This document shows, piece after piece, positions 1 to 11,766 of a DNA stretch of 57,047 nucleotides (its first letter is position 1; the number at the start of each line of letters is the position of its first letter). The DNA lies in the NCBI GenBank assembly GCA_030247855.1, contig JAPDRN010000183.1, forward strand, positions 1 to 57,047, given 5' to 3'. The position numbers and the translations under genes were made by a program. Source of the stretch: Knufia peltigerae (lineage: Eukaryota; Ascomycota; Eurotiomycetes; Chaetothyriales; Trichomeriaceae). Under the pieces are notes generated by a model. It was not told where the DNA came from and ran no database searches. It was given only the letters and a program-made list of their open reading frames with translations.

Positions 1-29
1 GAAAAAAGTCGAGTATCGCTCCGTCGCTT

Positions 30-797
30 TCATCTCAGACCAAAGAACAAAGCAATTAAACATAGGAAAAGCATATGTTGTTGCTGCGGCATGTTGAGGA
101 CGCCTGCTCCTGTGCTGAACGGACCATCGAAAGGACTGCCGCCACCGCTGTCGCCCGAGTTGCCATTGTTGCCTCTGTACGCTTGTGTCGCTGAGCTGGC
201 CGATGTGATACCGGCAGAGCTCGTGCTGGTACTGGTAAAAGAGGTGGTCAGAGTGGCCGTTTGGGACGAAGATGAAATCGAGGTGGATGACGATGATGAT
301 GATTCTGTCGCAGAACTACTCGCAGAAGCGACGGTGGAGCTGGCGGAGCTCGCACTCCCAGAGGCTGCGGCGGTCGACGTCTTGGTCGCCGTGTCCGAAG
401 CCATCGATATCGAAGTCGAGGGACTCGGCGCTGCTGTGGTCATGGTTGTGGTCGTGGGTGACGACGTAGGTGTGCAGAGAAAGGAAATGAGGTTTCCAAC
501 GAAGATTTGACCGATGAGGGAGTCTCCAGGTGCCGACAGGCTGGCACAGGATCGTTGGACGAAATCTTCGGCCGCCTCCAGAGCGATCTCGCAGTTTGCC
601 GAACATCCAGTTCCACCCAGCAACGATAGCTCGCTGAAAGTACAGTCGTTGACCGTCGCTTCGTATGCTTTGGTGCAGGTTTTGGGAAAGCCCATGATGG
701 GTTGGATCTCGTCAAACGTTATGCTGGCCGTTGAGACTTGTGATAGAGCACATAGTACTGTCACAATGACAGCCCGGTTTTGTAATCGTGGTCGCAT
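30..797 (-). CDS. Ser/Thr-rich GPI-anchored secreted protein
   Basis: Single-exon ORF of 255 codons. Residues 1 to about 24 form a signal peptide (basic start, hydrophobic core, small residues before the cut). Residues 25-110 carry about six cysteines, consistent with a small disulphide-bonded extracellular domain. Residues 110-225 are a low-complexity Ser/Thr/Ala stalk, probably heavily O-mannosylated. The last 15 residues are hydrophobic after a Gly/Ser/Asp-rich stretch, as in a GPI-attachment signal. I infer a cell-wall or plasma-membrane surface protein. I do not recognise the cysteine domain as a named family. The ATG at 797 is the only start that keeps the signal peptide. The 3' flank runs off the window at base 1. 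Confidence 0.75.
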   Translation of the reverse strand: MRPRLQNRAVIVTVLCALSQVSTASITFDEIQPIMGFPKTCTKAYEATVNDCTFSELSLLGGTGCSANCEIALEAAEDFVQRSCASLSAPGDSLIGQIFVGNLISFLCTPTSSPTTTTMTTAAPSPSTSISMASDTATKTSTAAASGSASSASSTVASASSSATESSSSSSTSISSSSQTATLTTSFTSTSTSSAGITSASSATQAYRGNNGNSGDSGGGSPFDGPFSTGAGVLNMPQQQHMLFLCLIALFFGLR

Positions 798-2494
798 GAT
801 TGATTAAGGTAGTCGTGATAGCGTTGAGTTGAGAATGGTAGAATGAAATGTCTTCGGATCAACAAAGGCGTGCTGTGTTGCGTGCGCTGTGGCCTTGAAG
901 TCGTCAATGTTTTCGGGGTTTGTTTACGGTGTGAAAGAGGTTTTGGGTATCACCGTCAACCAGTGCCGGTGAATATCTCTCAGAATGTGAATGGAGGCCG
1001 CTTTCCTTTCCTCAAAGTACCTCTTGGCCAAAATACATGTCGTGTTTTATCCGCCTCTCTCTCAACAACAATGTTCCTCCATCACCTTTCTCACGCTGAG
1101 ATTTCTGGTGGGTTGGGAAAGTCAAGAAACTCGCACGACTTGCTGGGAAGGAGAAGGCGGCTCTTTTTCCCTCCCTGGTACTTCTTCAATCTCTCAACAC
1201 TGCCTGGGATCGTCCAGCGGATTTCCTGGTGGCAGACTCGACGATGCTGTGACCAGTCAGGTATTGACGTCTACGGGAGCCTTCGAGGATCCCTTCCCGT
1301 CCTACGTCAGTCCGAGCTTCGCCAAACGAGGGTTGGGCAGATCGCAATTCCACGGTTTGGGAGGTCCCAGTTGTATACGGAGTGTGTCGACGACAGATCT
1401 CTGCCGATCGCAATCAAAATATCCACAGCCTGCTGAGCCCTGCTGGACGCTGTTCGGCGAATTTATTCTCAAGCGGACCCCAACTTTTTGGTCTGAAACA
1501 GTAGCCTCCGCGCACAGATGCGAAAGACGGTTCGTCTGACTTACAACTGTCGGCCCTGATGTGATGTCAGATATCCATCTTATTCCCTCTGAAAGTGTGT
1601 CCGTGGTCGGTACGAGGGTGAGTGCAGAGCTTTGGTCTTATGAGAAACCTGCACCGGGGACGGGTTCTCCGAAGGCGTTTCGATTGCTCGGGCGGTTCTC
1701 GCGGACTCTCGCACTAGTCTTCCCAGAGGACTCGAATGGCTTGCAACAATATGGGACGAGAGGAAAGACAGGGGGCATAAGAGGTTTGGCAATTCAGAGT
1801 CTTCTGCGCATTGTTATCACCACAAATAAATGTGCTGAAAGAAACTTTTACTGGTGTGATTCACTTGCCAACTCGCCGTGACAGCGAATCCAGCTCCGCG
1901 ACTCCTAGAAGACCCTCTGCGAGAGCCATAACGGGGTAGCGCTGCATACTCTGCGACACTCTACACCCTGCATTCAGGGTCATAAGCCACGAGGCTGCCC
2001 TGAGAACAGCCCAAGGCGGTGACGACGTGAAGCACCAAATGTAAGATCGACAGGGGAATCCGCTGGCCGATTGGCAAATAACCGATCAGGGGTCCAACCT
2101 GAAGCGTCCGTCACCGCTTGGGCGCGTCCGGATAATACGATCCATCTCTAGATCAGCCGTCGGTACTCCGTACAGGAACGCGTTTTCCTCACCAACCACC
2201 GGCTCACAAGTGAATTGTGTCAAGCACGAATTGTCCATTTGACGCCGCCCTTGAGTATGACATTATAGATGCGTCCACAAAGAGCAAAGCCTATCATTCG
2301 TCCAAGGGGAAGTGCAGCTCGTCACCCGAGTACTCAATTACTGGTGCGAAGACCATGGAAGGCGCCAACTCGAGTGGCTCGGCGCCTCGAGACTTTTGCT
2401 ATACGATAACAAATCATGAGCTTTTCCAAATATCAATATCATTACTCTTCTGCCATGTTTCATCACAGACATCTCATGATCATTGGCAATCTAT
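798..2494. other. Intergenic, no gene seen
   Basis: About 1.7 kb between the surface-protein start and the alcohol dehydrogenase stop. The open frames here have no recognisable domain, no good splice pattern and random-looking composition. One exact TACTCCGTA copy lies at 2164-2172. The surface-protein promoter must lie at the left end. Confidence 0.6.
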
Positions 2495-3968
2495 CTATGG
2501 CACCAAAACACCTCTGAATCTCACCTTCCCGTCCATCATTTTCTTCAAGGCGTCGTTGGCTTTGTCCAATGGGAATTTCTCGATCATGACATTGACATCG
2601 TGCACTCTTGCAAAGTCAATTGCTTCCTCACTGTCGAGCGCATGACCACTTGGCCAGGCCACAAGACTCAACCCATAGTGGATCATGGAGGCCGTATTGA
2701 CTTCGACCGGAGCAGAAGCAGCTAGAATGAGGAGCTTCCCCAATGGACCCAATCCCTGGAGTAGCGAGGGAATGAGTTTCTGGTTTGGCGCAGTGAAGAT
2801 GATACATGAAGCCCCTCCCATCTATACCAAGTCAGAACATTGCATCCGTACAATACACACTGGCAAGGAACAGCGCTGACGCTCAAAGTGGTGCCATTTT
2901 CAAGATGATTATGCAGGAACGTACCTTCTGGAGTTGCTCGCCAATGTCGCCCTGTGACGCGTCAATGTAATCGTGTGCACCGAGTCTCATAGCGAAGTCC
3001 TTCTTCTCCGAGCTACTGGAGATAGCCACAGTACGGTATCCCATCTTCGAGGTGTATTGCAATGCAAGGTGACCAAGCCCGCCTAGGCCTTGTATGGCCA
3101 CAAGTGATCCTGGAATGACATTCTGCTTGCGCAACGCTAAAGCAGGTAAAGCCTTGCGTCAGCTCTGCAAGGTCAAACCTCCACCCATGGTTGTATACTT
3201 ACAGTTGAACACAGTCACTCCAGCGCAGAGCAGTGGGCAGAAGGCGGCAGGGTCAACATCTTCGGGCACTGGCAATACAGTCAGAAGTGAACTCTCAATT
3301 TGTCATTTTGGACCTACCCGATACGACCGCCTCGGTTCGGAGAGTGACATATTCGGCATACCCGCCGTCCCGTGTAACGCCGTTGACTGGAAGGTTATAC
3401 ATCAGCACAGTCAATGTGGGAAGGGATAACAGAAGGGCTCTCACTCTGTTCTTTCTCGCACATCTGAAACAGACCTCGTTGACACGCCTTGCACGTTCCT
3501 GAAGAATCCCATGGTAAGCAAGATGACGCTCAACTCAGTAGTGTATCAGGCTCCTATTCTTACCATCGTGGCCACCGTGCCATGGAGCGCCTACTCTTGC
3601 GCCCACGGCCCAGCGGGTCTCTCCATCTGGGACCGCAGCCACCTCGCCAATGACTTCGTGGCCTATACATCTTGTGAGACACTGATGTACCATGAAGCCG
3701 GACATAATTACCAGGGACTATGGGAAAGGAATTGCCAAACAAGGCATTCTGGACGGCAACGTCGGAATGGCAGACACCACAAGCCAGTACCTTGACCAAG
3801 ACCTTTTGAATGAATAATGTCAGTCAGAACAACAAGTGACATGCTAGTAATGTTCTTCTTTCTCACCTCTCCAGGCTTGGGCAGTTCGAGCTTGACTTGC
3901 TTAAAGGTCAGAGGTTGGCCTTTGGCTTCAAAGACAGCCGCCTTGTATTCTTTTGGTAGGGATGGCAT
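2495..3968 (-). CDS. Zinc-dependent medium-chain alcohol dehydrogenase
   Basis: Eight exons: 3867-3968, 3712-3802, 3564-3662, 3445-3498, 3318-3386, 3203-3268, 2925-3136 and 2495-2821. They join in frame to 339 residues, the usual size of tetrameric microbial ADHs. Seen: the GroES-like N-terminal part, catalytic zinc ligands C45 (in CGVCHSD), H66-E67 (PGHE) and the Cys in LLCAGVTVFN. A Rossmann part follows with GLGGLGHLALQ. The structural-zinc loop reads GGHDGTCKACQRG, with Asp where the first of four Cys normally sits. Known role: reversible oxidation of primary alcohols to aldehydes with NAD(P), in the cytosol. The substrate cannot be told from sequence. A TATA box lies 106 nt before the ATG. 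Seven introns in a gene this short is a high number. Confidence 0.88.
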
Positions 3969-5443
3969 TTTGGTATAATCTTATGTGTATTATCAAGTCA
4001 GCGGGTAGAGTGGAATCAATGAGAAGTATTTTCAGTGAGGTTACTACGTGTAGATTAACCAACTGGACGACCACTATATATACAGAAGAGGACAGTGCTT
4101 TATTTTTAAGGTGAAATACGAGTATTCCAGGGAGGGGTCGTGGTCATCGACAGATACTGTTCCGTGGATGGATTGACATAATGCATAATCCACACAATGA
4201 TGTCAACAGTTTTACCCAGCGCCGTTACAATAATATCATGGCATTTTCCGTTTTGTCTCGCAACTTTTTCGCCAAAGAGGGCCCCCAGCTATTCAGTCCT
4301 ATCGCCGGCAACGCGCTTTGACACTATCTATACTCAAGGCGAGTACTCCGTAGAGGTACGAGTATATTCGCTGCCTTGGTGATGAGTGTAAACACGTTCT
4401 CGGTACAAACAGTTTCTCTATGTCCGACCTCTCAAGCTTTGTTGTTCGGAGGCGGGAAGGACTTTTGCCTTTCCTTTTTCGATACTCGTACTCCGTACTT
4501 AGTACACAGTTAATTCCGAACGATGGACCCCGGAAATACTTACCTAGGTATACTTGGCGATGTATCAATTCTGGCTTTTATTCGTTCATACGGGGTTTGC
4601 CTTGTGCCTCATGTGGTAGTAGCTTTCAAGCCCACCTTTGATTACACAAGCTCGGTAATCCAAAAAAACTCCTGGTAAACCCGGTAGACGAACCCAGAAC
4701 AAGCAAGTCTGTCGTCTTGTGCGATTGGGTCTACATATCTCACTCTCACTCTCTCGATTGACGTCTTGTATACTAGGAGTGCTAGAATCTTGTCTTTATG
4801 AGAGTTTTTACCGACTCAATATCTTTCAGGCAGTTTAGTGCAAGAGTGACAAGGCTGAACATGTGCAACTTCTCATACCTATTAGATCGTTCACACTGCT
4901 CAACAATACCCTTTACCTCGACAACTTCCCTTGAACGACCAATTAAATATCGTCTGACGTTTGAACACTTCTAATATCGCACTGTGTGTCTGACAAGGGC
5001 GACAAACAGCAACGATTGCATTTTACAGGAACATCGGATGTGTAATCCGTTGGAGAGGGGTGGAAGAGCTGTATTTACTCCCCCACACTAAATATATTCC
5101 GCAGAACTACGGAGTACGTGCCTCGATGTCCCCCTACGTTCAAGAGTTATCGACTCCGACAAACACTACAGACAGATCATATCTGCGTAAACATTCCTGT
5201 CGGACGTATCCTTTCATTCTCTTTTGCGCTATTTGGGCGTCCTTTTTTCTTTTCCACAAACCAGGAAACTCGTTTTTGTCGTTCCCTACGTCGGCACCTC
5301 GTAACGCGTCTTCGAACTTGAACGTGATTCCATTGATGCCTCTACCTACAACCACCTGGTGAATCGACAAAGGCACACCCTCGAGTCTCCTCTCTACATC
5401 CTCACAAATACAAAGACAGCACAAAATCTCCCAAACATTCAGA
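3969..5443. other. Intergenic between divergent ADH and Gly-rich gene
   Basis: About 1.5 kb holding both promoters. It contains exact copies of the TACTCCGTA 9-mer at 4344, 4489 and 5108 and one TACCTAGGTA palindrome at 4541-4550. No ORF with a domain or codon bias was found. Confidence 0.55.
4075..4082 (-). promoter_or_regulatory. TATA box of the alcohol dehydrogenase gene
   Basis: TATATATA lies 106 nt upstream of the ADH start codon, a usual distance for a fungal TATA promoter with a short leader. It is called from position and sequence only. Confidence 0.45.
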
Positions 5444-6209
5444 ATGGTAAGTATCTCGTGTCCCTGTTACACCTAGGTATCCCAGGGTTCAGACTCCTCG
5501 AGACGCTTCATCAAACTCACTCTCCCAAATCGTCGGACTCTGCTGATCCTCCCGTCTCCGTTTCAAGTCCCGCGACTCCTCCCACACCTACGTGCACACT
5601 CGATCCTCACGTTTCGCCGACCTCTTTGAGGAATTCTGTCGACCACCGTCGGCCATCTTCCCGACACCCTCCGCCGCCACTCCTGGTGCGGGACCGTCGA
5701 ACCAGGCGCCACACAGCGGCACCGCCAACCACCTCGCGGCGGGCCCCAATGGGGTCATCGGGGTCAACGACAATTCCAACATGGCCCAGCTCCCCGGCTC
5801 CTTTTTGCCCTTCGAGGAGATCTCGCTCCCGGCCCACCTGCAACCCCTGAACCCCGAGGACGAAGACGACGTCGTGCCCGACATGCACGCCGCGTTTGGG
5901 ATCAACAGGGCCCTGGGCCAGAACCAGGGCGCAGCGACCACCGCCGCCGTGACCATGTCCGGCGGCGCCGGTAACGGAGGAGGGGCAGGAGGGGGAGAAG
6001 GGGCCGGCGGCGGCGGCGGCGGCGGCGGCGCAGGAGAGACGAGCAACGCAGGGGCGCAGAGGGAACCCGTCTGGCGCGACTTCGGCCTCGAGGCTCTCGT
6101 GGCGGGCGTGAAGATCGGTGGCGGGGGCGGCGGCGGCGGCGACGACGAACAACACGGTACTGCTGCGAGAAGGGAAGGACGACGGACGAACCTGTTGCTT
6201 TTGCGGTGA
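5444..6209 (+). CDS. Gly-rich protein of unknown function, start codon split off by an intron
   Basis: No usable ATG opens the long frame starting near 5568. An ATG at 5444-5446 is followed at once by GTAAGT, and an intron 5447-5567 with a CTGAT branch site and pyrimidine tract ends in TTTCAAG. Joining gives 214 residues starting MSRDSSHTYVHTRSSRF. The N-terminal 25 residues look ordered (FADLFEEF). The middle is Pro/Ala/Asn-rich with an acidic patch (PEDEDD). Two glycine runs encoded by GGC/GGN repeats flank a short WRDFGLEALVAGVKI helix-like stretch. No family recognised. It may be a disordered regulatory protein. The AAG acceptor is less common than CAG or TAG, so the model is moderate. 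Confidence 0.5.
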
Positions 6210-6681
6210 ATCAAGAAGTCCAGACCACACGGTATCGACCGAGGTATTACGGCTGGAATCACGCAACTCCTACATCCAAAACTATCCTTGTATCATCAAT
6301 CTTTGTATCAATACGAGGCAACCGCCGACGCATGAGAGAAAGCGGAAGCGCGAAATACAAATTACTGAACGAGTTCAAATGAGACACGACCTCTCAACGT
6401 CGACACCATTCCGGAAGACCCGCCTAAGCCCATGCTACGACAGGTTCGAACTTGGTCATCCCGGCCACGGCCGTCAGACGATTCCTACGCGAGGATTGAA
6501 TCACACGGAGAGATCTACGGCCGATGGAAATAGATGGGACATTACGATCTCATTATCCTGCTTCTCAGTCTTTACATCACAGGCTATACATGACACTGTA
6601 CGTGACGGGACTCAACGTGGAAGGCTTTCAGTATACGTGCTGGAGTACTCCGTGGCGACAAGTCAAGAGCCCTCCCAAGTT
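6210..6681. other. Convergent intergenic
   Basis: About 470 bases between the 3' ends of the Gly-rich gene and the polymerase subunit gene. It should hold both 3' untranslated regions. No gene or hairpin terminator was recognised. Confidence 0.5.
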
Positions 6682-8941
6682 TTATATCCTAACGACATCC
6701 ACCCTCGCGCGTTTAAAAACATCATGTGGAACCGTCTTCTCCTCCTTTTCTTCGTCACCCAGTATTCTCGGCTGCAATGAAATCTGCGCAAATGTCCCGG
6801 CAGCTTTTCGCTTGGATAGTTGGCCTGGGTTGATGACCATGACACTGTCCACGACCTATACACGGAAACTGTGAGCCTAGAACAATCAAAACGATTGGTC
6901 GTATCAAAATCCATCGTGGAGGTTGGGGTATCCCCGTAACCAAATCCATACCAAGAATGACAGTAACCAGGGGTTCGTCGTGCAAAGGGGAAAAGAAACA
7001 TACCTTGACACTGGCCGTGATCAAACTGGGCAAAATGAGCACATCAGGCTTGACCTGCATCCACTCCCCCAGCTTGTAATAACCCATATCCAGACACGCC
7101 CCGGTCGCTCCGTTGTTCCTCTTGATCGGCGGGAAGAGTGGGAAGAAATGCCTCTGGTCTATCAGGCAACCAGGGAGTCGACTGAGCAAATCGCTCCCCA
7201 CGCCGCCCAAGCCGTGCGAAATCTGCTCACGGCTCAACTCAAAGAGAACATCCTGGGAACTGATCGCAAAAACCGTCTCGTTCAAGCTTATAAAGCACGG
7301 GTTGGGTAGCATCGTGACCTGCTTCGGCAGGTGTAGTTCCTTCTTCACCAGTCTCTCCTGAGGCCAGGAAACGTGTTTGCTCAGCGCGTCGCGCACGCTG
7401 GGCACCACGAGCACCGTTATGCTCGGAACCGCGGCACATAGACGCTGCAGGTGCGGTGAGATCCAGGTCCTAAACAGTATGGCCATGCTCGCGTCCTGAT
7501 CCGAACCACGTGTCTCTCCCGGGAAGTCAAAGCCGCCACTTGCGAGCAAAGGGTGCTCGATATCCAAAAACGGACCGGTCAGGATGAGAGCGTCGGCCAC
7601 GTTCTCCGCTGCCTTTTCGCAAAGTGCACGGAACGGCTCGAAGTCGAGATTGTCATCAGCTGTGTACGGGCCCGAGGACAGCATTATATTGAGCGGCAAA
7701 GAGGAAGAGGGAGAGTCCTCGCTGACTTCGAGGCGTTCGTTAACAGTATTGATGTCGTTGGTCGTGGACGATGGCATTGGTAGTTTGGGGGTGGCAAGTA
7801 CTTCTTTGACCGTAAAGTAAAGCCCCGAGGCGTTTGTGCCTTTCAGAGCCACAATCTGGCCAGGGAAAAATTGGTACGAAGGTAATGCGTCAACTTTCAA
7901 CGGGACACGCAGGCCAGCCCCCATGCGACGTGACATTTCGAGCACGAGAGACGCAGAGTTGAGTTTCCCCTCGGGCGTGTCCGACGCGATGCGTCCTACG
8001 GCGACGATCTCGCTTGTACTTTGTGCCGCGGCATTTCCAAACGCAGAGTCGTCGAGGTTGTGATGTTTCTGGATCAGAGACAAAAAGTCGTCGATCCTCT
8101 CGTCGAGAATCTCAGAGGTGTCCGAGAGGCGCATGGACATGGGCTTGTATGCGAACTTTTTGAAATCCGTCCGCGAGATCAGACGTAGTCGTGCTTCTGA
8201 GAAGGGGGCAAGTGGCGCTTCGGCCTGTGGAAGGTGGTCGTTTAACGTTTCGATGATCTGTCCAGCATTCTGCCGCTCGGAGAAGGGTATACCTCTATTT
8301 GTTCGTCGTTAGAGTATGCGTTTGCATCCTCACCAGGATGTATGTAGGGGGGTGGGCGGGAAATGACATACGCAGGACCATCCACCTTGCCAGCCTTTCC
8401 TGGTGTCTTGTTGTTCGTGTCTGGCCGATTGATCTTCTTCGGGACCGGGGAGTCGAAGTCTGCTTTTCTCTTGACGCTGCCGCCGCTTCGTCGACCGACG
8501 GTGTTTGGTGTGAGTTCGTCAAGCCTAGAGAGTAAGGGCAACAGTAAGCCGATGGACACCACAGAGTCACGCGTCCTCCCAAGGAGGTCATGGTTTTGCA
8601 TACATCCCAAAGACGTCGCCGGTCCCAACCGCCCTGGGGGTCGCGTGGACGGCGCCCTTCCTCTCCGACCTGGGAGCGAATTTGTTCCCCTGTTGCGTCC
8701 TGCCGTCGCCCCGTTCGACGCCGTCTTGTACGTCCTTGGCAAACATGCGTGCCGTCTCGAGGTCAAGTTTGGTCTCCTCGCCGCCCATCTTCAGGCAGTA
8801 GACCTCCCATTTTATGAACAGTTCGTCGGCCGTGAGGGAGTGCAGTCTCAGGGTCGACTCGAGCACGCCGAGGATGTCCGGCGACAGGCCACCGCCCGAG
8901 GGGTCGAAGACCGCATCGAGGTTCTCCTTCGCGTCCGTCAT
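6682..8941 (-). CDS. POL12: DNA polymerase alpha subunit B (Pol12/POLA2)
   Basis: Four exons (8604-8941, 8372-8524, 7004-8294, 6682-6855) join in frame to 651 residues; yeast Pol12 is 705. An N-terminal helical domain (about 1-110) is followed by a Lys/Pro-rich linker with TPSV/TPGK-type sites, then an OB-fold region (about 230-330). The catalytically dead phosphoesterase domain carries VADALILTGPFLDIEHPLL, VVPSVRDALSKHV and the C-terminal VVDSVMVINPGQLS. The protein is the regulatory B subunit of polymerase alpha-primase, needed to start Okazaki fragments in the nucleus. The intron before exon 4 (6856-7003) is required: reading through it destroys the conserved C-terminus. Introns 1 and 2 lie in the linker region. 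Confidence 0.93.
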
Positions 8942-9657
8942 GTTTTGTGATCGGTTGGCTGGAGTAGATGCTGAAATTGTCTACTCCGTATGTGGTGGTG
9001 GTATATTTGGAGCGTGCGTTTCTGCGGTCTTTCTGAAAGACGCGTTTAGTGGAACGCGTCTCGGGCAACAATTATGCTGTAACGTAGTTTCGGGGTCTAC
9101 GGTCAAGTATATTGGTATTTGATCCGCGGTCTTCTGCCTCAGGTGTCCAGGACAACTGAGAGAAAATCTAGCCAAACAAAGCACAGGTTGCCTCAACCCA
9201 AAACTTGTAGAATCAAGTTGGACTGGACAATTGAAAAGGCCGGTGTAGATATGAAAATATACTCAGACCTCAAAAACAAAGACCGACAACTTCGGGCACT
9301 GCTCCAAGGGAAAATATCTCACCAATGCAGGACAAACTGAGTATCAGTTGGCCTGGAATCACATCGTTTATTCAGTCTACGTGGTCAATCCGTTTTCTAT
9401 AGAAAAAGAGAGGTTCTGCCAGGTCGCTCTGGTGTCTATTGCTACCTCTTGCACTGGCAGGGTCTTCTGTTTCCACCACTGATTGTTTCTGTATCTAGCA
9501 CACATCGGCAATGTCTTGTCTTTACCAGCCCACCTCGATGCCGAGGAGACACTTTTATCCTGTCTGCTTCATGTCAGGGAGTGATTGCCCATACAACGCC
9601 GATTTATGCTTCAATGAGAACGCCAAGCTATGCAGTCAAGATCACCGCCCTTGGTCA
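8942..9657. other. Intergenic upstream of the polymerase subunit gene
   Basis: About 715 bases holding the polymerase subunit promoter and the 3' flank of the AMPK gamma gene. One TACTCCGTA copy (8982-8990) lies 41 nt before the ATG, so it may be transcribed in the 5' leader. Confidence 0.5.
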
Positions 9658-11034
9658 TTACACTTGATTCGTTTCCTCCTGTCCTTCAACTAGGATATAA
9701 TGGAGAATGTCGCTGAGTGACAAAACCCCCTTAAGGTAATTGTTCTCGTCGACCACCATCAATCTGTGGACTCGGGATTTTCTGATGGTTTCCATGATCG
9801 TATCGAGGCCGTCTTCCAAGGAGCAACAGTAAATGCCCGGGTGATTCGGCGATCGTGCTGAAAGAGCCTTGCCGACAGTCCAAGTGAGGTTGCCATAATC
9901 TCCCGTCTTGAGGATTTCGATGACATCGACGGCTTCAAAGACGTTCAGCAGTACACCTGTAATATGATGAGTACCAAGTCGAATCAGCAAGCACCTTAGA
10001 CTCACCTTCTGTTGTCACCACGGGCACACTGGATATGTTCTTCATGACCATCTCGTCGATGACGTCCAGCATTGTTGTGTCCATACTGCAGCGAACAATG
10101 TTGCCATATGTTCCAAGCTTGATCATCTCCAGAGGTTTTCGTAGCATTTCAGTTTCCTTCACGTTCATTGCGATGAACTTGAGGATTCTGTATTGAGTAA
10201 TTACACTCGTGACCATCATTCTTTGAGTATCGCTGTCATATGATACCAGTGGAATACGTCGGGCTCTGGACACCAGCTGCTTCCGCAGCGCATCGTAGAG
10301 GATAGCTTCCGGCGATGCTGACACTGTCTCGGGTGGTTTGACGTTGAGGACTTTCTCGACATCTGCACGATTTATTAGCCTGGCTCGCACACGGAACGGT
10401 AGCCTTCTTGATTACCTTTCAGATCGCTCAGTAGCAGTTTGTCCACATCTTTCAGCTTGTCGGCGTGTAGGTTGTAATACCGAACCACATTCAAGAAGTC
10501 GTTGACAGTGAGGAGGCCTGCATAGGTCGAGGTCGAAGAGTCCCATAATGGTGCAGACACGATTCCTATTCATATCATCAGCTACGCCCTGTGGAACAAT
10601 GGAACTCTACGTACCACATTGGACCAGAATATTGAGGCTTTCTTTCACGGTCAATCCAACATCGAGCTCGATGAGCCGGAAGCTGAGTGGCAGGACCTCA
10701 TAGCAATTTCGCACTCTGAGAAAATCTCGGATGGCTTTCTGGTCTCGGCGTTAGAATCCAATGCTCCCGTGTGATGCCAACGAAACTGCGGCTCTCTTAC
10801 CAGGCCTGCTCTTTCATCGCGATCGATGGGTCTTTCCGGTTTTGCAGGAGCTATTGGTCGAGATATGGCTCTAGGACGAAGTAGATCTGATGGTCGGACA
10901 AAGGTGGCCTCGTGACCAAGGCTGGCAGGAGTAGTGTGGGAGGCGGCAGAGGGAGAAGTTGGTTGATTCGTAGAGAAGGTAGGCTGCGCAGAGGGCGGGG
11001 TAGAGGTTTGGGTCACCTCAGCGTTCTCTGCCAT
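9658..11034 (-). CDS. SNF4: AMP-activated protein kinase gamma subunit (Snf4)
   Basis: Five exons (10801-11034, 10615-10738, 10416-10565, 10006-10362, 9658-9956) join in frame to 387 residues. About 65 Pro/Ser/Thr-rich residues precede four CBS motifs. Recognisable Snf4 stretches include LPLSFRLIELDVGLTVKE, GLLTVNDFLNVVRYY, RRIPLVSYD, ISSVPVVTTEG and HRLMVVDENNYLKGVLSLSDI. In the family the CBS pairs bind AMP/ADP and the subunit releases the Snf1 kinase from autoinhibition under glucose limitation. The ATG at 11034 is chosen because the frame upstream has only GTG. An out-of-frame ATG about 20 nt upstream could act as a short upstream ORF. Confidence 0.93.
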
Positions 11035-11766
11035 GACGACCACTCCAGCAGCATTTTTCTTTTGTTTTTTATTTCAAGAGGGATGAAAGTTTCTTCTGAA
11101 GAACACAAAAGGCGACAGAGTGTGTCTTGTTGGAAGGCGGGTTATTAGATGACAGCCGGATGCTGTGGAGCAAGTTTTGGGCGCCCACGAGTGAATTTTG
11201 GTAGGGCGGGAAGGACTGGTAGGGCTCAGTGGCCGAAGCGATAGTTGGATTCCTCGTGCAGGGTTTCAACAATGCAAGTAATCGTTTTTGCGCAGGTGTG
11301 TTCACAGCAGACCACGGTAAGGATTGGCTCGGGACTGGGGAAGCAAGTGAGAAAGGTGGGATGCGGGTTGAGAACTGGGACTTGTTGGTGGGATGCGGAC
11401 GTGCCAGCGCTATTCTCGGCTCACTAGGCTGGCGCTGGTTTGGGCTGTGATGTGATGGAATGGTAATGGTGGACTCAGCTCATCTCAGGTCACCGTGATT
11501 GGCATGTGATGATGCGAGGCTCTTTTTCTAGAAGGACAACTTGTCAGCCCTCGAGTCTATCAGCATTTTCAGACTCGTTCGAGTCTTGCCATCTTCGGAT
11601 AGTCGTTTGTGCTACAGCATGCGCCCGGCTGGATCGCTCTAGGGCTGTAGTTGAAAAATAAGAGGGTACGCTACCAACAATATCTCCATCCATCGCTCTA
11701 GGCCACATAATAATCCAACCTGAACGCCTAGCTGCTCAATGAGTTGAGTAACTTGTATCGATAATC
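11035..11766. other. Intergenic, tandem minus-strand genes
   Basis: About 730 bases between the Snf4 start and the stop of the Sec14-like gene. It contains pyrimidine-rich tracts near the Snf4 ATG, typical of a fungal leader. Nothing else is recognised. Confidence 0.5.

Larger units (their letters stand above)
2164..8990. repeat. Dispersed TACTCCGTA 9-mer, left group (5 copies)
   Basis: Exact copies on either strand at 2164-2172, 4344-4352, 4489-4497, 5108-5116 and 8982-8990. All lie outside coding exons. The motif is nearly self-complementary around a central C. Further single copies are at 16826-16834 and 26344-26352. Confidence 0.8.

Noticed and set aside
843..1539. Plus-strand frames of 197 and 182 codons
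   Set aside because: Overlapping frames of equal quality, no motif and no supporting splice sites.
5588..6266. Minus-strand 224- and 219-codon frames opposite the Gly-rich gene
   Set aside because: They are antisense to GGC repeats (Pro/Ala runs) and have no other support.
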